Shown here in pieces: positions 1 to 9,427 of a DNA stretch of 42,554 nucleotides; the first letter of the stretch is position 1, and every line of letters begins with the position of its first letter. Position numbers and translations under genes: made by a program. Source of the DNA: Acidocella facilis ATCC 35904 (GTDB lineage: Bacteria > Pseudomonadota > Alphaproteobacteria > Acetobacterales > Acetobacteraceae); NCBI RefSeq assembly GCF_000687875.1, contig NZ_JHYG01000016.1, forward strand, positions 1 through 42,554, in the 5' to 3' direction. The notes under the pieces are model-generated. The model was given only the letters and a program-made list of their open reading frames with translations. It had not been told where the DNA came from and made no database searches.

Positions 1-118
1 AACGAAACCAATCAGCCAAGACGTCGCCAATGACGTTCCGCCAACGGACAAAAATGCCGGGCCTGAAAATCAACCCTTATTCAGAGATGCCTTAACTATG
101 TGGGCGTTGTCGGGAGTT

Positions 119-513
119 TCAGCCATGGGATGCGGCGGCAAGAGCGCGCTGAATGGCGTGTGCCGAGTCCGAGCTTTGAAAGGGCTTCTGCATCATGATC
201 GCGCTTCATCGTGCGGGCCGCACCGATGCGGCAATCCTGCTGACAAACACATGCGGAACGAATCCGTCGCTGAAATTATCTCAGCCGCCGACATGCCGCT
301 GCCTTCACTCAATGTGACATCAACAATCATTAAATCCGGCTTGCACCGTGCAGCAGCTGCCACTACCACGGTCTCCGTGGCGATGATCGCGCAGACGGTG
401 TGGCCCATCTCCTCCATAAGATCGATGTACAGCGATCCGATAATTGCACCGTCTTCCACTATCAGAACGCGCAGTGCTTTCAGTAGTGATATAACTTGCT
501 CAGCCATCTTCAT
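119..513 (-). pseudogene. Response-regulator receiver domain, frameshifted and stopped
   Basis: This is a single-domain CheY-like receiver gene that no longer encodes a whole protein. From the ATG at 511-513 the frame gives the beta1 segment VLIVEDGAIIGS with its acidic pair and the phosphoacceptor segment DLMIVDVTLSEGSG. After EIISATDS this frame stops resembling the family and ends at a TGA near 193. A one-base shift at that point restores FVPHVFVS, runs into an in-frame TGA at 206-208, and continues in the same frame to MMQKPFQSSDSAHAIQRAL, which has the conserved Lys-Pro-Phe of the last strand, before a stop at 119-121. The reconstructed length, about 130 residues, is normal for the family. 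One frameshift plus one nonsense codon make it a pseudogene. The frame reconstruction was done by eye. Confidence 0.8.
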
Positions 514-853
514 GCGGCCGCCCTTCGATGATGGGGTCCACCTGGAGCAGGCTTCGATGCTGCGGGGAAGGATGTTGAGCCGCCGGATTGCGCAGGCATT
601 TGAGAAGCAGATGTCTGGCTTGGTGGCACAACTCCGGTGCCATGGTGGGACGCTGGGGCGGGTGGCTCGTATTGGCGCGAATTTGGCGGAAATGCTTGCC
701 GGCCTCAGCCACCGCCAGGCGGCAAGCCGCCAGAGTGATGTAGAATTCTGGCGTGAGCTTGGCCAGCGGGCCGAGCGAGGGCCCGGGTGGGTGGATCAAC
801 CCCGGCAATTGCGGCGGCGCGGGTGGTGAGAGAAAGGCTAATTTGTATTGCAT
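500..853 (-). CDS. Hypothetical protein upstream of the receiver pseudogene
   Basis: I do not recognise this 117-residue reading frame. It ends 14 bp inside the start of the receiver pseudogene on the same strand, an arrangement typical of an operon. It is rich in proline, histidine and leucine, has no membrane segment or motif I can name, and has no clear ribosome-binding site before its ATG at 851-853. An antisense frame covers the same DNA, so coding status is uncertain. If real, it may be the partner of the dead regulator and no longer under selection. Confidence 0.3.
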   Translation of the reverse strand: MQYKLAFLSPPAPPQLPGLIHPPGPSLGPLAKLTPEFYITLAACRLAVAEAGKHFRQIRANTSHPPQRPTMAPELCHQARHLLLKCLRNPAAQHPSPQHRSLLQVDPIIEGRPHEDG

Positions 854-882
854 AAAGCGCTACAATCAACTATGTTCCGCTC

Positions 883-1197
883 ATGACAAGAACCACCGCC
901 ATGACCGCCTCGCCCAAGCGTAAAGACCATCCGCTCTCGATGCGTTTGCCGGAAGGCGATATCGCGATTATCGACCGTGCGGCGGATTTGCGCGGGCGCT
1001 CGCGCACGGATTTTGTGCGGGAAGCCGCGGTGCGGGCGGCCGAGGAGGTGCTGATGGAAAGCACGCTGGTGCGTATGAGCCCGGAAGGGTTTGAGGCGTT
1101 TGTTCAAGCCGTGTCCGCCCCCGCGGCGCCCGTGCCGGAAATGGTGGCCTCTCTGCGCCGCAAGGCGCCGTGGGAAAAAGATACCACGACGCGTTGA
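883..1197 (+). CDS. tacA: DUF1778 antitoxin (TacA type)
   Basis: This is the antitoxin of a type II toxin-antitoxin pair. The N-terminal half carries the ribbon-helix-helix pattern of DUF1778: a strand with SMRLPEGDIAIIDRAADL followed by the helix GRSRTDFVREAAVRAAEE. The proline-rich, charged C-terminal tail would wrap the toxin. A TACAAT -10-like box lies at 861-866. The gene's stop and the next gene's ATG share one base (TGATG at 1195-1199), so the two are translationally coupled. By family analogy it neutralises the acetyltransferase and represses its own promoter. ATG 901 is an alternative start. The family call is firm; the symbol is by analogy with Salmonella TacA. Confidence 0.85.
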   Translation: MTRTTAMTASPKRKDHPLSMRLPEGDIAIIDRAADLRGRSRTDFVREAAVRAAEEVLMESTLVRMSPEGFEAFVQAVSAPAAPVPEMVASLRRKAPWEKDTTTR

Positions 1198-1718
1198 TGG
1201 GGGAGGTATTGCTCTCCGCACCGGAGCTTCTGCATGCCGGGCATGATGTATCCCACTTCTCCTGCGGCAAGCCTTCGCTCGATCATTGGCTGAAGAACCG
1301 GGCGCTGGCCAACCAGCAGAAAGGATTCTCCGTGGTCATGGTGGTCCATGTGGCGGGCGGAGTGGTGGGCTACTACGGCCTGGCCCCTACCGCTGTTGTT
1401 CCAGCCACCCTGCCACGCGCCATCCGCACCGGCCAGCCGCCGAGCCCGATGCCGTGTATTCTACTCGGCCAGCTTGCCACAGACACGGCCTGGGCGGGGC
1501 AGGGGATTGGTATTGGGTTGCTCAACCATGCGCTGGCCCGCAGCGTGAATGGGGCCGCGCTGATCGGCGGGCGGGCGGTGATGGTCAACGCCATTGATGA
1601 TGAGGCCGCCGCGTTCTGGCGCCGCCGGGGGTTTTTGCCGTCGAAAGACAATGCGCTCATGCTGTTCCGGTCGATCGGCGATATCGCCGCTTCGTTGAAG
1701 GCCGCCGGCGAGACATGA
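1197..1718 (+). CDS. tacT: GNAT acetyltransferase toxin (TacT type)
   Basis: This is the toxin of the pair, 173 residues from ATG 1197. TacT-type GNAT toxins acetylate the amino group of charged tRNAs and stop translation. Visible family marks are the opening LSAPELLHAGHDVSHFSCG and HWLKNRAL, the VVGYYGLAP strand, the LGQLATDTAWAGQGIG stretch with the acetyl-CoA pyrophosphate loop (GQGIGIGLL), and the late AAAFWRRRGF segment. An upstream in-frame GTG at 1170 would add nine residues, but the TGATG coupling to the antitoxin favours 1197. The gene looks intact and of full family length. Confidence 0.87.
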   Translation: MGEVLLSAPELLHAGHDVSHFSCGKPSLDHWLKNRALANQQKGFSVVMVVHVAGGVVGYYGLAPTAVVPATLPRAIRTGQPPSPMPCILLGQLATDTAWAGQGIGIGLLNHALARSVNGAALIGGRAVMVNAIDDEAAAFWRRRGFLPSKDNALMLFRSIGDIAASLKAAGET

Positions 1719-1832
1719 TTTGCCATCCTGGCTTCACTTCATGCCACATCAGGGCAGAAAGTCGGCCAAATACTCCGATGCCGGCCTTACGCCTGTCAGC
1801 GGATCACGGGATGAAAGGTGAGCGACGCGTGA

Positions 1833-3305
<1,473 letters not shown>

Positions 3306-3306
3306 C

Positions 3307-3516
3307 GGCTTCAAGCCCGATTTCGGCTGGCTGGATGCGCCGGTGTTCAACGGCGCCGGGCGCCCGGCGCATCGGCGCGGGGTTACCGCGCAGCCGGGGC
3401 TGTATTTCCTTGGCCTGCCCTGGCTGCATACATGGGGCTCGGGGCGCTTCTCTGGCGTGGCGCGGGATGCCGCCTTCATCGTGCAGCAGATCGTCACCGC
3501 GCGGGCGAGCGTCTGA
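3307..3516 (+). pseudogene. C-terminal remnant of a flavin-dependent oxidoreductase
   Basis: The last 69 codons of an FMO/CzcO-like NAD(P)/FAD oxidoreductase are readable: [32 protein letters not shown] and [18 protein letters not shown]. The HRRGVT..PGLYFLG..W pattern is the conserved end of this flavoprotein group, which includes the protein found in Nit1C nitrilase clusters (which subgroup this is, I cannot say). The match begins at about 3307, exactly where the oppositely oriented MFS gene loses its own homology, so both were cut at the same junction. The stop TGA at 3514-3516 overlaps the ATG of the next gene by one base, showing that the flavoprotein once headed an operon with the CoA ligase. 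Confidence 0.75.
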
Positions 3517-5261
3517 TGGACGGCACAGCTTGGCCCAGCACCTACGAAGCCGAATATGCAGCCTCGTTGGAGGATCCGCAGGGCTATTGGATGGCGCAGT
3601 CGCGGGTGCTCGACTGGGTGCGCCCGCCTCAGGCAGGGTTTGTGCTGCGCCCGGACGGCCAGGCCGGTTGGTTTCCCGGCGGCGTGCTCAATCTCTGCGC
3701 CAATGCGCTGGACCGGCATGTCGCCGCCGGGCGCGGCGAGCAGGCTGCCTTGATCTGGGAGAGCCCCGCCTGCGGTGCCAGTGATATGTTCACCTACGCG
3801 GCGCTGCTGGCGCGTGTGGCCGGGTTTGCCGGGGGGCTGCGCGCGGCCGGGGTCGAGCCAGGGGACAGGGTGGTGATCTGCCTGCCGCCGATTCCGGAAT
3901 GTTTCGTCGCCATGCTGGCCTGCGCCCGGCTGGGTGCGGTGCATGTCGTCGTCTTCGCCGGGTTCGCGCCGGCTGAGCTGGCGCGGCGGATCGAGGATGT
4001 CGATCCGAAGCTGGTGATCACCGCCAGCGCCACCTACCGCGCCGGCCGTGCCACGCCGCTGCTTCCCGGCGTGCGGGAGGCGACGCAGCGCAAGCTGGTC
4101 GTGGTGCAGCGCCCAGGCGCGCCGGCCCTGCTCGGCCCCGCAGAGAGCGACTTCGCCACGCTCGAGTACGCCGAACCGATCGTGCCGGTGCCGATGCCCG
4201 CCACTGCGCCGCTGTATATCCTGCACACGTCAGGCACCACGGGGCGACCAAAAGGCGTGGTGCGCGATACTGGCGGCCATGGCGTGGTACTCGCGCAGTC
4301 CATGCGCACGGTCTATGGACTCGGGGCCGGTGAGGTGTTCTTCACCACCGCAGATCCAGGCTGGGTGGTGGGGCATTCCTACGGGCTCTATGCGCCGCTG
4401 CTGGCGGGTTGCGCCACCGTGCTGGCCGAAGGCGCCGTGGGCCGGGCGGTGTGGGATATCTGCGAGCGGCATCGGGTGGCGGTGCTGTTTACGTCGCCTT
4501 CGGTGCTGCGCGCTCTGCGTCTTGCCAAGGCCGCGCCGCCGCCCTTGCCGCCGCTGCGGCGCATCTTTCTGGCGGGCGAGCGGGCGGATGCAGGCGACAG
4601 CGCTTGGGCCGCGCATGCCACCGGGGTGAAGGTGCTGGACCATTGGTGGCAGACCGAAACCGGCAGCGCCATGGCGGGAAGCTTCGCCGGTCTGGGTGAT
4701 TATGCCGCGCCAGGCAGCAGCTTGCGCCCCGCGCCGGGTTATGAGCTCTGCGCGCTGGACGTGCAGGGGCAGGAACTGCCGCCGGGTCATGCCGGGGAGA
4801 TCGCCGTGCGCTTGCCTCTGCCGCCGGGCTGCCTGACCGGCATGTGGGGCGCCACGCCAACCTGCTTCTCCTATTCCGGCTATTATCGCAGTTTCGATTA
4901 CGGCGTCATCGCGCCGGATGGGGGAGTGAGCATCCTCTCCCGTACGGATGACGTGTTGAACATCGCCGGTCGGCGCCTGGGGGCGGGAGAGATCGAGGCG
5001 GCCATCGCAGATCATCCGGGGGTTATGGCCTGCGCCGTTATCGCCGCGCCGCACCGGCTGCGAGGGGAGGAGCCGGTCGGGTTCGTGGTGCCGCATCCGG
5101 AGGCAGGAGCCAAGCTGCAGCAAGAGATCATCGCCCTGGTGCGCGAGAGGTTGGGGGCGTTTGTCGGGCTGCGACGGATCGTGCTGGTGGAGGAGCTGCC
5201 GCGCACGAAATCCGGCAAGATCATCCGCCAAGCGCTGTCGGTACAAGTCGTGTCTGATTGA
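3516..5261 (+). CDS. Acetyl/propionyl-CoA synthetase-like AMP-forming ligase
   Basis: This ANL-superfamily ligase (581 residues) activates a carboxylic acid to an acyl-adenylate and then to a CoA thioester. An ACAS_N-like segment (YEAEYAASLEDPQGYW ... NLCANALDRHV) is followed by the phosphate loop ILHTSGTTGRPKGVV, the adenine and acid-pocket motif DHWWQTETGSAM, the hinge motif SRTDDVLNIAGRRLGAGEIE, and the C-terminal PRTKSGKIIR lysine motif. Pocket residues such as WWQTETG resemble PrpE/Acs; the exact acid is not decidable by eye. It is shorter than typical 630-650 residue members. The start is fixed by the TGATG overlap with the flavoprotein remnant; with that gene truncated, the promoter of this one may be lost. 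No terminator is clear; a weak TGGCA/TGCCA hairpin follows. Confidence 0.85.
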   Translation: MDGTAWPSTYEAEYAASLEDPQGYWMAQSRVLDWVRPPQAGFVLRPDGQAGWFPGGVLNLCANALDRHVAAGRGEQAALIWESPACGASDMFTYAALLARVAGFAGGLRAAGVEPGDRVVICLPPIPECFVAMLACARLGAVHVVVFAGFAPAELARRIEDVDPKLVITASATYRAGRATPLLPGVREATQRKLVVVQRPGAPALLGPAESDFATLEYAEPIVPVPMPATAPLYILHTSGTTGRPKGVVRDTGGHGVVLAQSMRTVYGLGAGEVFFTTADPGWVVGHSYGLYAPLLAGCATVLAEGAVGRAVWDICERHRVAVLFTSPSVLRALRLAKAAPPPLPPLRRIFLAGERADAGDSAWAAHATGVKVLDHWWQTETGSAMAGSFAGLGDYAAPGSSLRPAPGYELCALDVQGQELPPGHAGEIAVRLPLPPGCLTGMWGATPTCFSYSGYYRSFDYGVIAPDGGVSILSRTDDVLNIAGRRLGAGEIEAAIADHPGVMACAVIAAPHRLRGEEPVGFVVPHPEAGAKLQQEIIALVRERLGAFVGLRRIVLVEELPRTKSGKIIRQALSVQVVSD

Positions 5262-5415
5262 CTGTATTAACCTTTAAATTGAATGCATTTAATTCGAAAT
5301 TGATGGCAGTAATGCCAGCTTTTCACTGTTATTCTGTCATATGATGGCCTATATCAGGCATTGTGAATGGCGGTGATTGACTGAATGTTGTTTCCATTCA
5401 ATTTCGAGGTGTGAG

Positions 5416-5973
5416 ATGCATTACAGTTTTGCCGCGACCACATTCCACTGGGTTTTCATCAGCCTGACGCTGGTGCTGTGCGTTGTCGCCTCGCTGCCCA
5501 CCCGCGCCTGGCTGGGGGCCGGTGCATGGCTGCAGCAGCAGATGACGCGCTCAACATCCCAGCGGCTGCAAGCGAGCCTGGCGCCCTTCGCCGGGCGGTT
5601 TTCGCAGAGCGAGAGCTTTTTCGCGCGCGGCGGTGGGCTGGCGTTCGATGCGCCCCGCGGGCTGGTATTCCTGGCATCCATGGATGGCTTATCGGTCCAG
5701 TCCGCCATCTATCCTGCGGCGCTGATCGAAGCCGCGCAGGCGCGCTGCGTGGTGGAAAATGGCTTTCAGGATTTCGTGCTGGATGTCGGCATTAGCGGCC
5801 AGGCAGCCGGCTGGAGGCTGCGCTGCGCGAGCCAGGAGCTGGCGAATGAGATGAGTGCGGCGCTGGCGCGGTTCTGCGGGACACCAGACCAGGCTTTGGG
5901 ACTTATTCGGCAAGATCCAGCCCGGCTGGGCGCGCGTGCAGGCAATATGCGACTTTGTCCATGGTCATATTAA
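5416..5973 (+). CDS. Hypothetical single-span membrane protein, possibly 3'-rearranged
   Basis: I do not recognise this protein. It starts at ATG 5416 behind GAGGTGTGAG. Residues 8-30 form one hydrophobic helix (WVFISLTLVLCVVASLPT), followed by a soluble part with alternating hydrophobic strands such as RGLVFLASMDGLS and FQDFVLDVGISG. A TTG at 5377 would add 13 residues but has a poorer context. From about 5890 the same DNA, in another frame, encodes a transglutaminase remnant, so the last 28 residues (after ALARFCG) are probably readthrough across a deletion junction rather than the native end. Confidence 0.45.
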   Translation: MHYSFAATTFHWVFISLTLVLCVVASLPTRAWLGAGAWLQQQMTRSTSQRLQASLAPFAGRFSQSESFFARGGGLAFDAPRGLVFLASMDGLSVQSAIYPAALIEAAQARCVVENGFQDFVLDVGISGQAAGWRLRCASQELANEMSAALARFCGTPDQALGLIRQDPARLGARAGNMRLCPWSY

Positions 5974-6358
5974 GTTCGACTATATGCAGGCACGCGCGAC
6001 CCGCACGGCGCTGGAAGCCTTCAATGAGCGCGTTGGGGTGTGCCGGGACTTCGCGCATCTGGCGGTTACCTTCTGCCGTTGCCTGAATATTCCCGCACGC
6101 TATGTGAACGGTCATCTGGGAGATATCGGTGTGCCGGTGGTTGATCCCATGGATTTCAGCGCTTGGATCGAAGTGTTTATCGGTGGAAAATGGCATAGCT
6201 TCGATCCACGCAATAATGTTCCAAGGATCGGCCGGATCGTTGTTGCCCGAGGCAGGGACGCGGCCGATGTACCCTTGATCAACTCCTTCGGCCCGCATGT
6301 GCTGAAATCTTTCCGGATCTGGACGTATGAGGTGGATGCGTCGTCAGTGGAGCCGTAG
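5894..6358 (+). pseudogene. 5'-truncated transglutaminase-like gene
   Basis: This is the C-terminal half of a bacterial transglutaminase-family protein, a papain-like fold with a Cys-His-Asp triad. Readable homology starts at LWDLFGKIQPGWARVQAICDF and includes the nucleophile segment GVCRDFAHLAVTFCRCLNIPAR, the histidine-region strand FSAWIEVFIGGKWHSFDPRNN with its Asp, and the tail INSFGPHVLKSFRIWTYEV. In this slot intact members have a tryptophan-tyrosine or similar pair, and I note SAWIEV in place of the more usual His-containing strand. About 100 N-terminal residues are missing and are replaced by the preceding unrelated gene in another frame. The ATG at 5855 lies inside foreign sequence, so the product, if made, would lack the N-terminal domain. 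Confidence 0.75.
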
Positions 6359-6623
6359 CCGTGCGCGCGGGGCCCTGATGGGATTGTCGCCGTTTTCTGA
6401 AACCCGGCATGGCCGAGTTTGTGTCTGATGCCACGGTACCATGGCGCGGTCTTGCAATTCACAGCGGAGCCGCCCATACTACCATTTATCGATCTTGCTA
6501 CTGAACTTTGTTTCCCGCGTTAATCGCGTTGTTGACGATCTTCCTCCTCAAAGTCGATCTGAATAGCTTGTGGCGCATTCCGCGCCGCGGGTTGAACCGT
6601 GTGACTGATTGAAAGGAATCGTC

Positions 6624-6833
6624 ATGAATATTGGAACCGTAAAATTCTTCAATACGGCCAAGGGGTTTGGTTTTATCAAACCCGATAACGGAAGCGATGA
6701 TGTCTTCGTACATATTTCGGCTGTAGAGCGTGCTGGCATGCGCGTCATCACAGAAGGGCAGAAGTTGAGCTTCGAAATCGTCACGGACCGCCGTAGCGGT
6801 AAAAAAGCAGTGGATAATCTGGCGGCTGTCTAA
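6624..6833 (+). CDS. Cold-shock protein (CspA family)
   Basis: This is a 69-residue single cold-shock domain, a nucleic-acid chaperone of the CspA family. Both RNA-binding motifs are intact: KGFGFI (RNP1) and VFVHI (RNP2), with KFFNTAKG before them and the [10 protein letters not shown] strand after. Start ATG 6624 has GAAAGGA eight bases upstream; an in-frame upstream ATG at 6609 lacks a site. The 265 bp between the transglutaminase remnant and this gene have no other gene and probably hold the long leader usual for csp transcripts. Inside the window there is a second, damaged csp gene at 7818-8024. Confidence 0.93.
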   Translation: MNIGTVKFFNTAKGFGFIKPDNGSDDVFVHISAVERAGMRVITEGQKLSFEIVTDRRSGKKAVDNLAAV

Positions 6834-6878
6834 GCGTCAGCAATTTTGCCATTGCCTAAGCTGTAAATCCCGCCGGAT

Positions 6879-6906
6879 AGATAAGACGGCCCATGCCGCC
6901 TTATCT
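6879..6906 (+). terminator. Hairpin downstream of the cold-shock gene
   Basis: AGATAAGACGGC at 6879-6890 pairs with GCCGCCTTATCT at 6895-6906 around a CCAT loop, with one mismatch in 12 pairs. It lies 46 bp after the cold-shock stop codon. The following ATAAAGCTCTCT is only weakly U-rich, so the hairpin may terminate or protect the transcript. Confidence 0.45.
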
Positions 6907-7537
6907 ATAAAGCTCTCTGCCTAGTGAAGACGTGATTCCGGACTCCCGATACTATCGATTGGACGGCGCCATGCAATTTAAGTGCATCGCACGATAAGCT
7001 CCTTTTATTCTCATCTTCATTATTTGACCGTGAAGAGTGTAGCACATCTGCTATTCGTTTCTTTACGAATGGCCCCACCATAAACTGTCGGTTGACCGCC
7101 GGCCAAGGAAGACGACCTGCTTTACCCTAATTTTCGTACGCAAGCGCAGAACATGCGTGTCAGCCGTACAATTATAACCCGCGCAATACCCGATCCGGAT
7201 ATTCAGACCGAGTACACCAGGAAAGTACCTGCGTTCAAACTTACACAAGCCGAGATCCGCGAGATCGTTGAAAATATCATTGGTTAACCTTGCTGAACAA
7301 TAGTCGCCCTCAAGATCCCGTGATCGAATTAAATGCAAAAAGTGCATAGCTCACAGCGATCATCGTAAAAATCACTGCGTGATCAGAGCGGTACAATCCA
7401 GCTTTAACATGATCCGTTCATGAGTGTGCAGCATTTAGGTCGATCAAGGAGATATTTCGTCCTTCACGGAGACACGAGCCGCAAAAAAAGCTGCGGCGTA
7501 CTCCGTTGTTCATATTCATGCTGGAAAGATCCGAATG
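6907..7537. other. AT-richer gap, mostly without recognised genes
   Basis: This stretch is visibly richer in A and T than the operons around it. Apart from the small candidate ORF at 7153-7287 I recognise no protein homology, RNA gene or repeat. A minus-strand frame at 7063-7347 has no family resemblance and no ribosome-binding site. It resembles decayed or recently acquired DNA. Confidence 0.5.
7153..7287 (+). CDS. Candidate small protein, 44 residues
   Basis: This is an open frame starting MRVSRTIITRAIPDPD and ending EIREIVENIIG. Its composition looks protein-like: a basic start, a proline-bearing middle and an amphipathic final helix (TQAEIREIVENI). The frame is open upstream to about 7096, so a longer product with a non-ATG start is possible. 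There is no good Shine-Dalgarno sequence at ATG 7153. I cannot name a family. It could equally be the tail of a degraded larger gene. Confidence 0.3.
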   Translation: MRVSRTIITRAIPDPDIQTEYTRKVPAFKLTQAEIREIVENIIG

Positions 7538-7771
7538 TCAGTCGACCTTCGCGCGCTCAGTCCTGAATATCTGCGGGCCGGTGTCGCTTAATTGGCTTTC
7601 ACGAACCATACGCTCGTGTCCGTTTTCATTGCTCTGGATGCGGTATTGCAAATCACGTGTTTCACTAGGCATCTGACGACGAATGGTATAGAGGCCACGG
7701 TTGGCGTTTGGTTCGTGCGGCCCCGGCCTGAAGTCGACCGTTTGCCCGATAGCGAACTTATGTTGTGTCAT
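7538..7771 (-). CDS. Small conserved-looking hypothetical protein (77 residues)
   Basis: This is a short soluble basic protein, starting MTQHKFAIGQTVDFRPGP and running through RGLYTIRRQMPSETRDLQYRIQ to HERMVRESQLSD. The pattern 'IGQ.V.F.PG ... Y.I.R.LP ... YRI ... ERV..ESQL' is one I associate with small uncharacterised proteins common in Alphaproteobacteria, predicted to fold as an SH3-like beta barrel; no function is known. Start ATG 7771 has AAAAGGTG nine bases upstream. Longer in-frame starts up to 7981 run through the damaged csp gene and are rejected. It follows that pseudogene by 46 bp on the same strand and may have shared its transcript. Confidence 0.7.
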   Translation of the reverse strand: MTQHKFAIGQTVDFRPGPHEPNANRGLYTIRRQMPSETRDLQYRIQSNENGHERMVRESQLSDTGPQIFRTERAKVD

Positions 7772-7817
7772 AATCACCTTTTCAATCTGTTCCGATTCAA
7801 TAACAAGACACCCGAAG

Positions 7818-8024
7818 TCAGGTAACTTGTGAGTTAATTGCCGATACTTTACCATATTGACTATCTTCCAGATGATAGGTGATCTTCTGGCCGTCATTCC
7901 AATGATCGAGACCCGAACGCTCGACGACGAAAATATGGACGAACACATCCTCTGATTTGTCATCAAGCATAATAAAGCCAAGGCTTTTTTGTAAATTGGT
8001 CCATTTAACTATACCCTGTGGCGT
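7818..8024 (-). pseudogene. Second cold-shock gene with ATG changed to ACG
   Basis: Read on the minus strand from 8024 this gives an ACG codon and then PQGIVKWTNLQKSLGFIMLD, DVFVHIFVVERSGL and WNDGQKITYHLED, ending SAINSQVT and a TGA at 7818-7820. This is an otherwise full-length CspA-family protein of 68 residues. RNP2 (VFVHI) is kept, but RNP1 is KSLGFI instead of KGFGFI and the WFN motif is WTN. A GGAG lies seven bases before the ACG, at normal spacing, and the next upstream in-frame codons are TGC, AGA, TGG and a stop, so no other usual start exists. It is most likely inactivated by a start-codon mutation; initiation at ACG cannot be excluded. Confidence 0.8.
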
Positions 8025-8030
8025 GGTGCA

Positions 8031-8362
8031 TCTCCATCATACGTTGGCATCCACATGGTGTGGATCGAATTGTTCTCTAGAGAGGAAAGCCACCAGATGA
8101 GCATCGCATTCAAGGGCACACAACATCCGGATAAACAAGATATCCTTCTCCTAGATGGGCCCTCATGCAGAAAAATACAATCGAAAACTGTGTCGTAATT
8201 CTCAGTATTTAGTGATTAGTTCGGCACCCATGTCTAGCCGCCGGTGGACTCGGTTGTGGGAAGGGTTCATGCTGCGAGATGATCGATCCGTATTGTGCTG
8301 GTCGTAAACCAGCGCGCGGATCCTGCTTATAGAAGCGGTTCCCAACAACAATGAAGTAGGAA
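8031..8362. other. Intergenic region before the PKS operon
   Basis: The gap is 332 bp. A 34-codon frame at 8097-8201 (MSIAFKGTQHPDKQ...) has a good ribosome-binding site (AGAGGAAAG) but ends early; its first residues faintly recall IS6-family transposase starts. The rest contains no gene I can support and should hold the promoter of the PKS operon, for which I cannot assign boxes. Confidence 0.4.
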
Positions 8363-9427
8363 ATGACCCAGGCGTATATCAACAGGATCGGCACGGCGCG
8401 GCCGCCTCATGACGTCCACGCCGCTTTCCAGGATTACACCGCTCGCGGTCTGCCCGATGAGCGGCAGCGGGCGTTGTTTCACCGGATGGCCAGGCGGGCG
8501 GGGATTTCGCACCGCTATTCCGTGCTGCACCAGGACGGCATGGTGGAGGCCGCCGCCCCGACGCCGGGCTTCTACCGCCGCGGCGCCTTTCCGGGCACCG
8601 CGGCGCGCATGCGAACCTACGCCGCGCATGCCCCAGCATTGGCGGAACAGGCTGTCAGCCAGCTCGACCTGCAGGGCCGGGCCCAGGAGATCACGCATCT
8701 CGTCGTCGCCTCCTGCACCGGCTTCATGGCCCCCGGGCTGGACCAGATCCTCGCCGCCCGGTTGGGGCTGCGCGTGGATCTGCAGCGCACCATGGTCGGC
8801 TTCATGGGCTGTGCGGCGGCGGTGCCGGCGCTGCGCATCGCCCAGGCGGCAGTGCTGGCAGACCCGGCGGCGCGGGTGCTGGTGGTCAATCTCGAGCTGT
8901 GTACCCTGCACATGCAGGAGACCGACGCGCTGGAGGTGGCGCTGACTTTCCTGCTGTTCGGCGACGGCGCCACGGCGGCCCTGGTTACTGCTGAGCCGCA
9001 CGGCTTCGCGCTGGAGGATTTCCGTAGCGTCCTGATTCCGGACAGCGAGGATTTCATCTCCTGGCATGTCGGCGACCAGGGGTTCGTCATGCATCTCTCC
9101 GGGCAGGTACCCGGGCGCATTGCCGCCGCGCTGCGCGCTGCTCCGGATTTCATCCTGCGCGGCGAAGGCACGCAGGCGCTGCAGCTCTGGGCCGTGCATG
9201 GCGGCGGGCGCAGCGTGCTGGATGCGGTGGAGGGCGCCTTCGGTCTGGAGGAAACGGCGCTGGCGCCGTCGCGCGCGGTGCTGGACGCGCATGGCAACAT
9301 GTCCTCGGCTACCATCATGTTTGTCCTGGCCGGCATGCTGAAAACCGCGCCACCCGGCCAGCGCGGGCTGGCCATGGCCTTTGGCCCCGGCATGGTCACC
9401 GAAACCTTCCGATTCACCGCCCGCTGA
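8363..9427 (+). CDS. Type III polyketide synthase (chalcone/stilbene synthase family)
   Basis: This is a homodimeric ketosynthase that extends an acyl-CoA starter with malonyl-CoA and cyclises the product to a phenol, resorcinol or pyrone. The length of 354 residues is typical of bacterial members. The catalytic triad is complete: Cys118 in VVASCTGFMAPGLD, His279 in WAVHGGGRSVLDAV and Asn312 in HGNMSSATIMFVL. The CoA-binding loop and the C-terminal GFGPG-like motif (AFGPGMVTE) are present. Start ATG 8363 follows AGTAGGAA. Its stop overlaps the ATG of the methyltransferase (TGATG), beginning a three-gene operon. The N-terminal half is close in style to alkylresorcinol/alkylpyrone synthases, but the starter and ring type cannot be read from the sequence. 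Confidence 0.93.
   Translation: MTQAYINRIGTARPPHDVHAAFQDYTARGLPDERQRALFHRMARRAGISHRYSVLHQDGMVEAAAPTPGFYRRGAFPGTAARMRTYAAHAPALAEQAVSQLDLQGRAQEITHLVVASCTGFMAPGLDQILAARLGLRVDLQRTMVGFMGCAAAVPALRIAQAAVLADPAARVLVVNLELCTLHMQETDALEVALTFLLFGDGATAALVTAEPHGFALEDFRSVLIPDSEDFISWHVGDQGFVMHLSGQVPGRIAAALRAAPDFILRGEGTQALQLWAVHGGGRSVLDAVEGAFGLEETALAPSRAVLDAHGNMSSATIMFVLAGMLKTAPPGQRGLAMAFGPGMVTETFRFTAR

Noticed and set aside
98-829. Plus-strand frame of 243 codons at the window start
   Set aside because: It runs antisense to the receiver pseudogene, whose residues are clearly family-like, and has no motif of its own.
8097-8201. 34-codon ORF with a good ribosome-binding site
   Set aside because: It ends early and shows only a faint likeness to IS6 transposase starts; not enough to call a gene or element.
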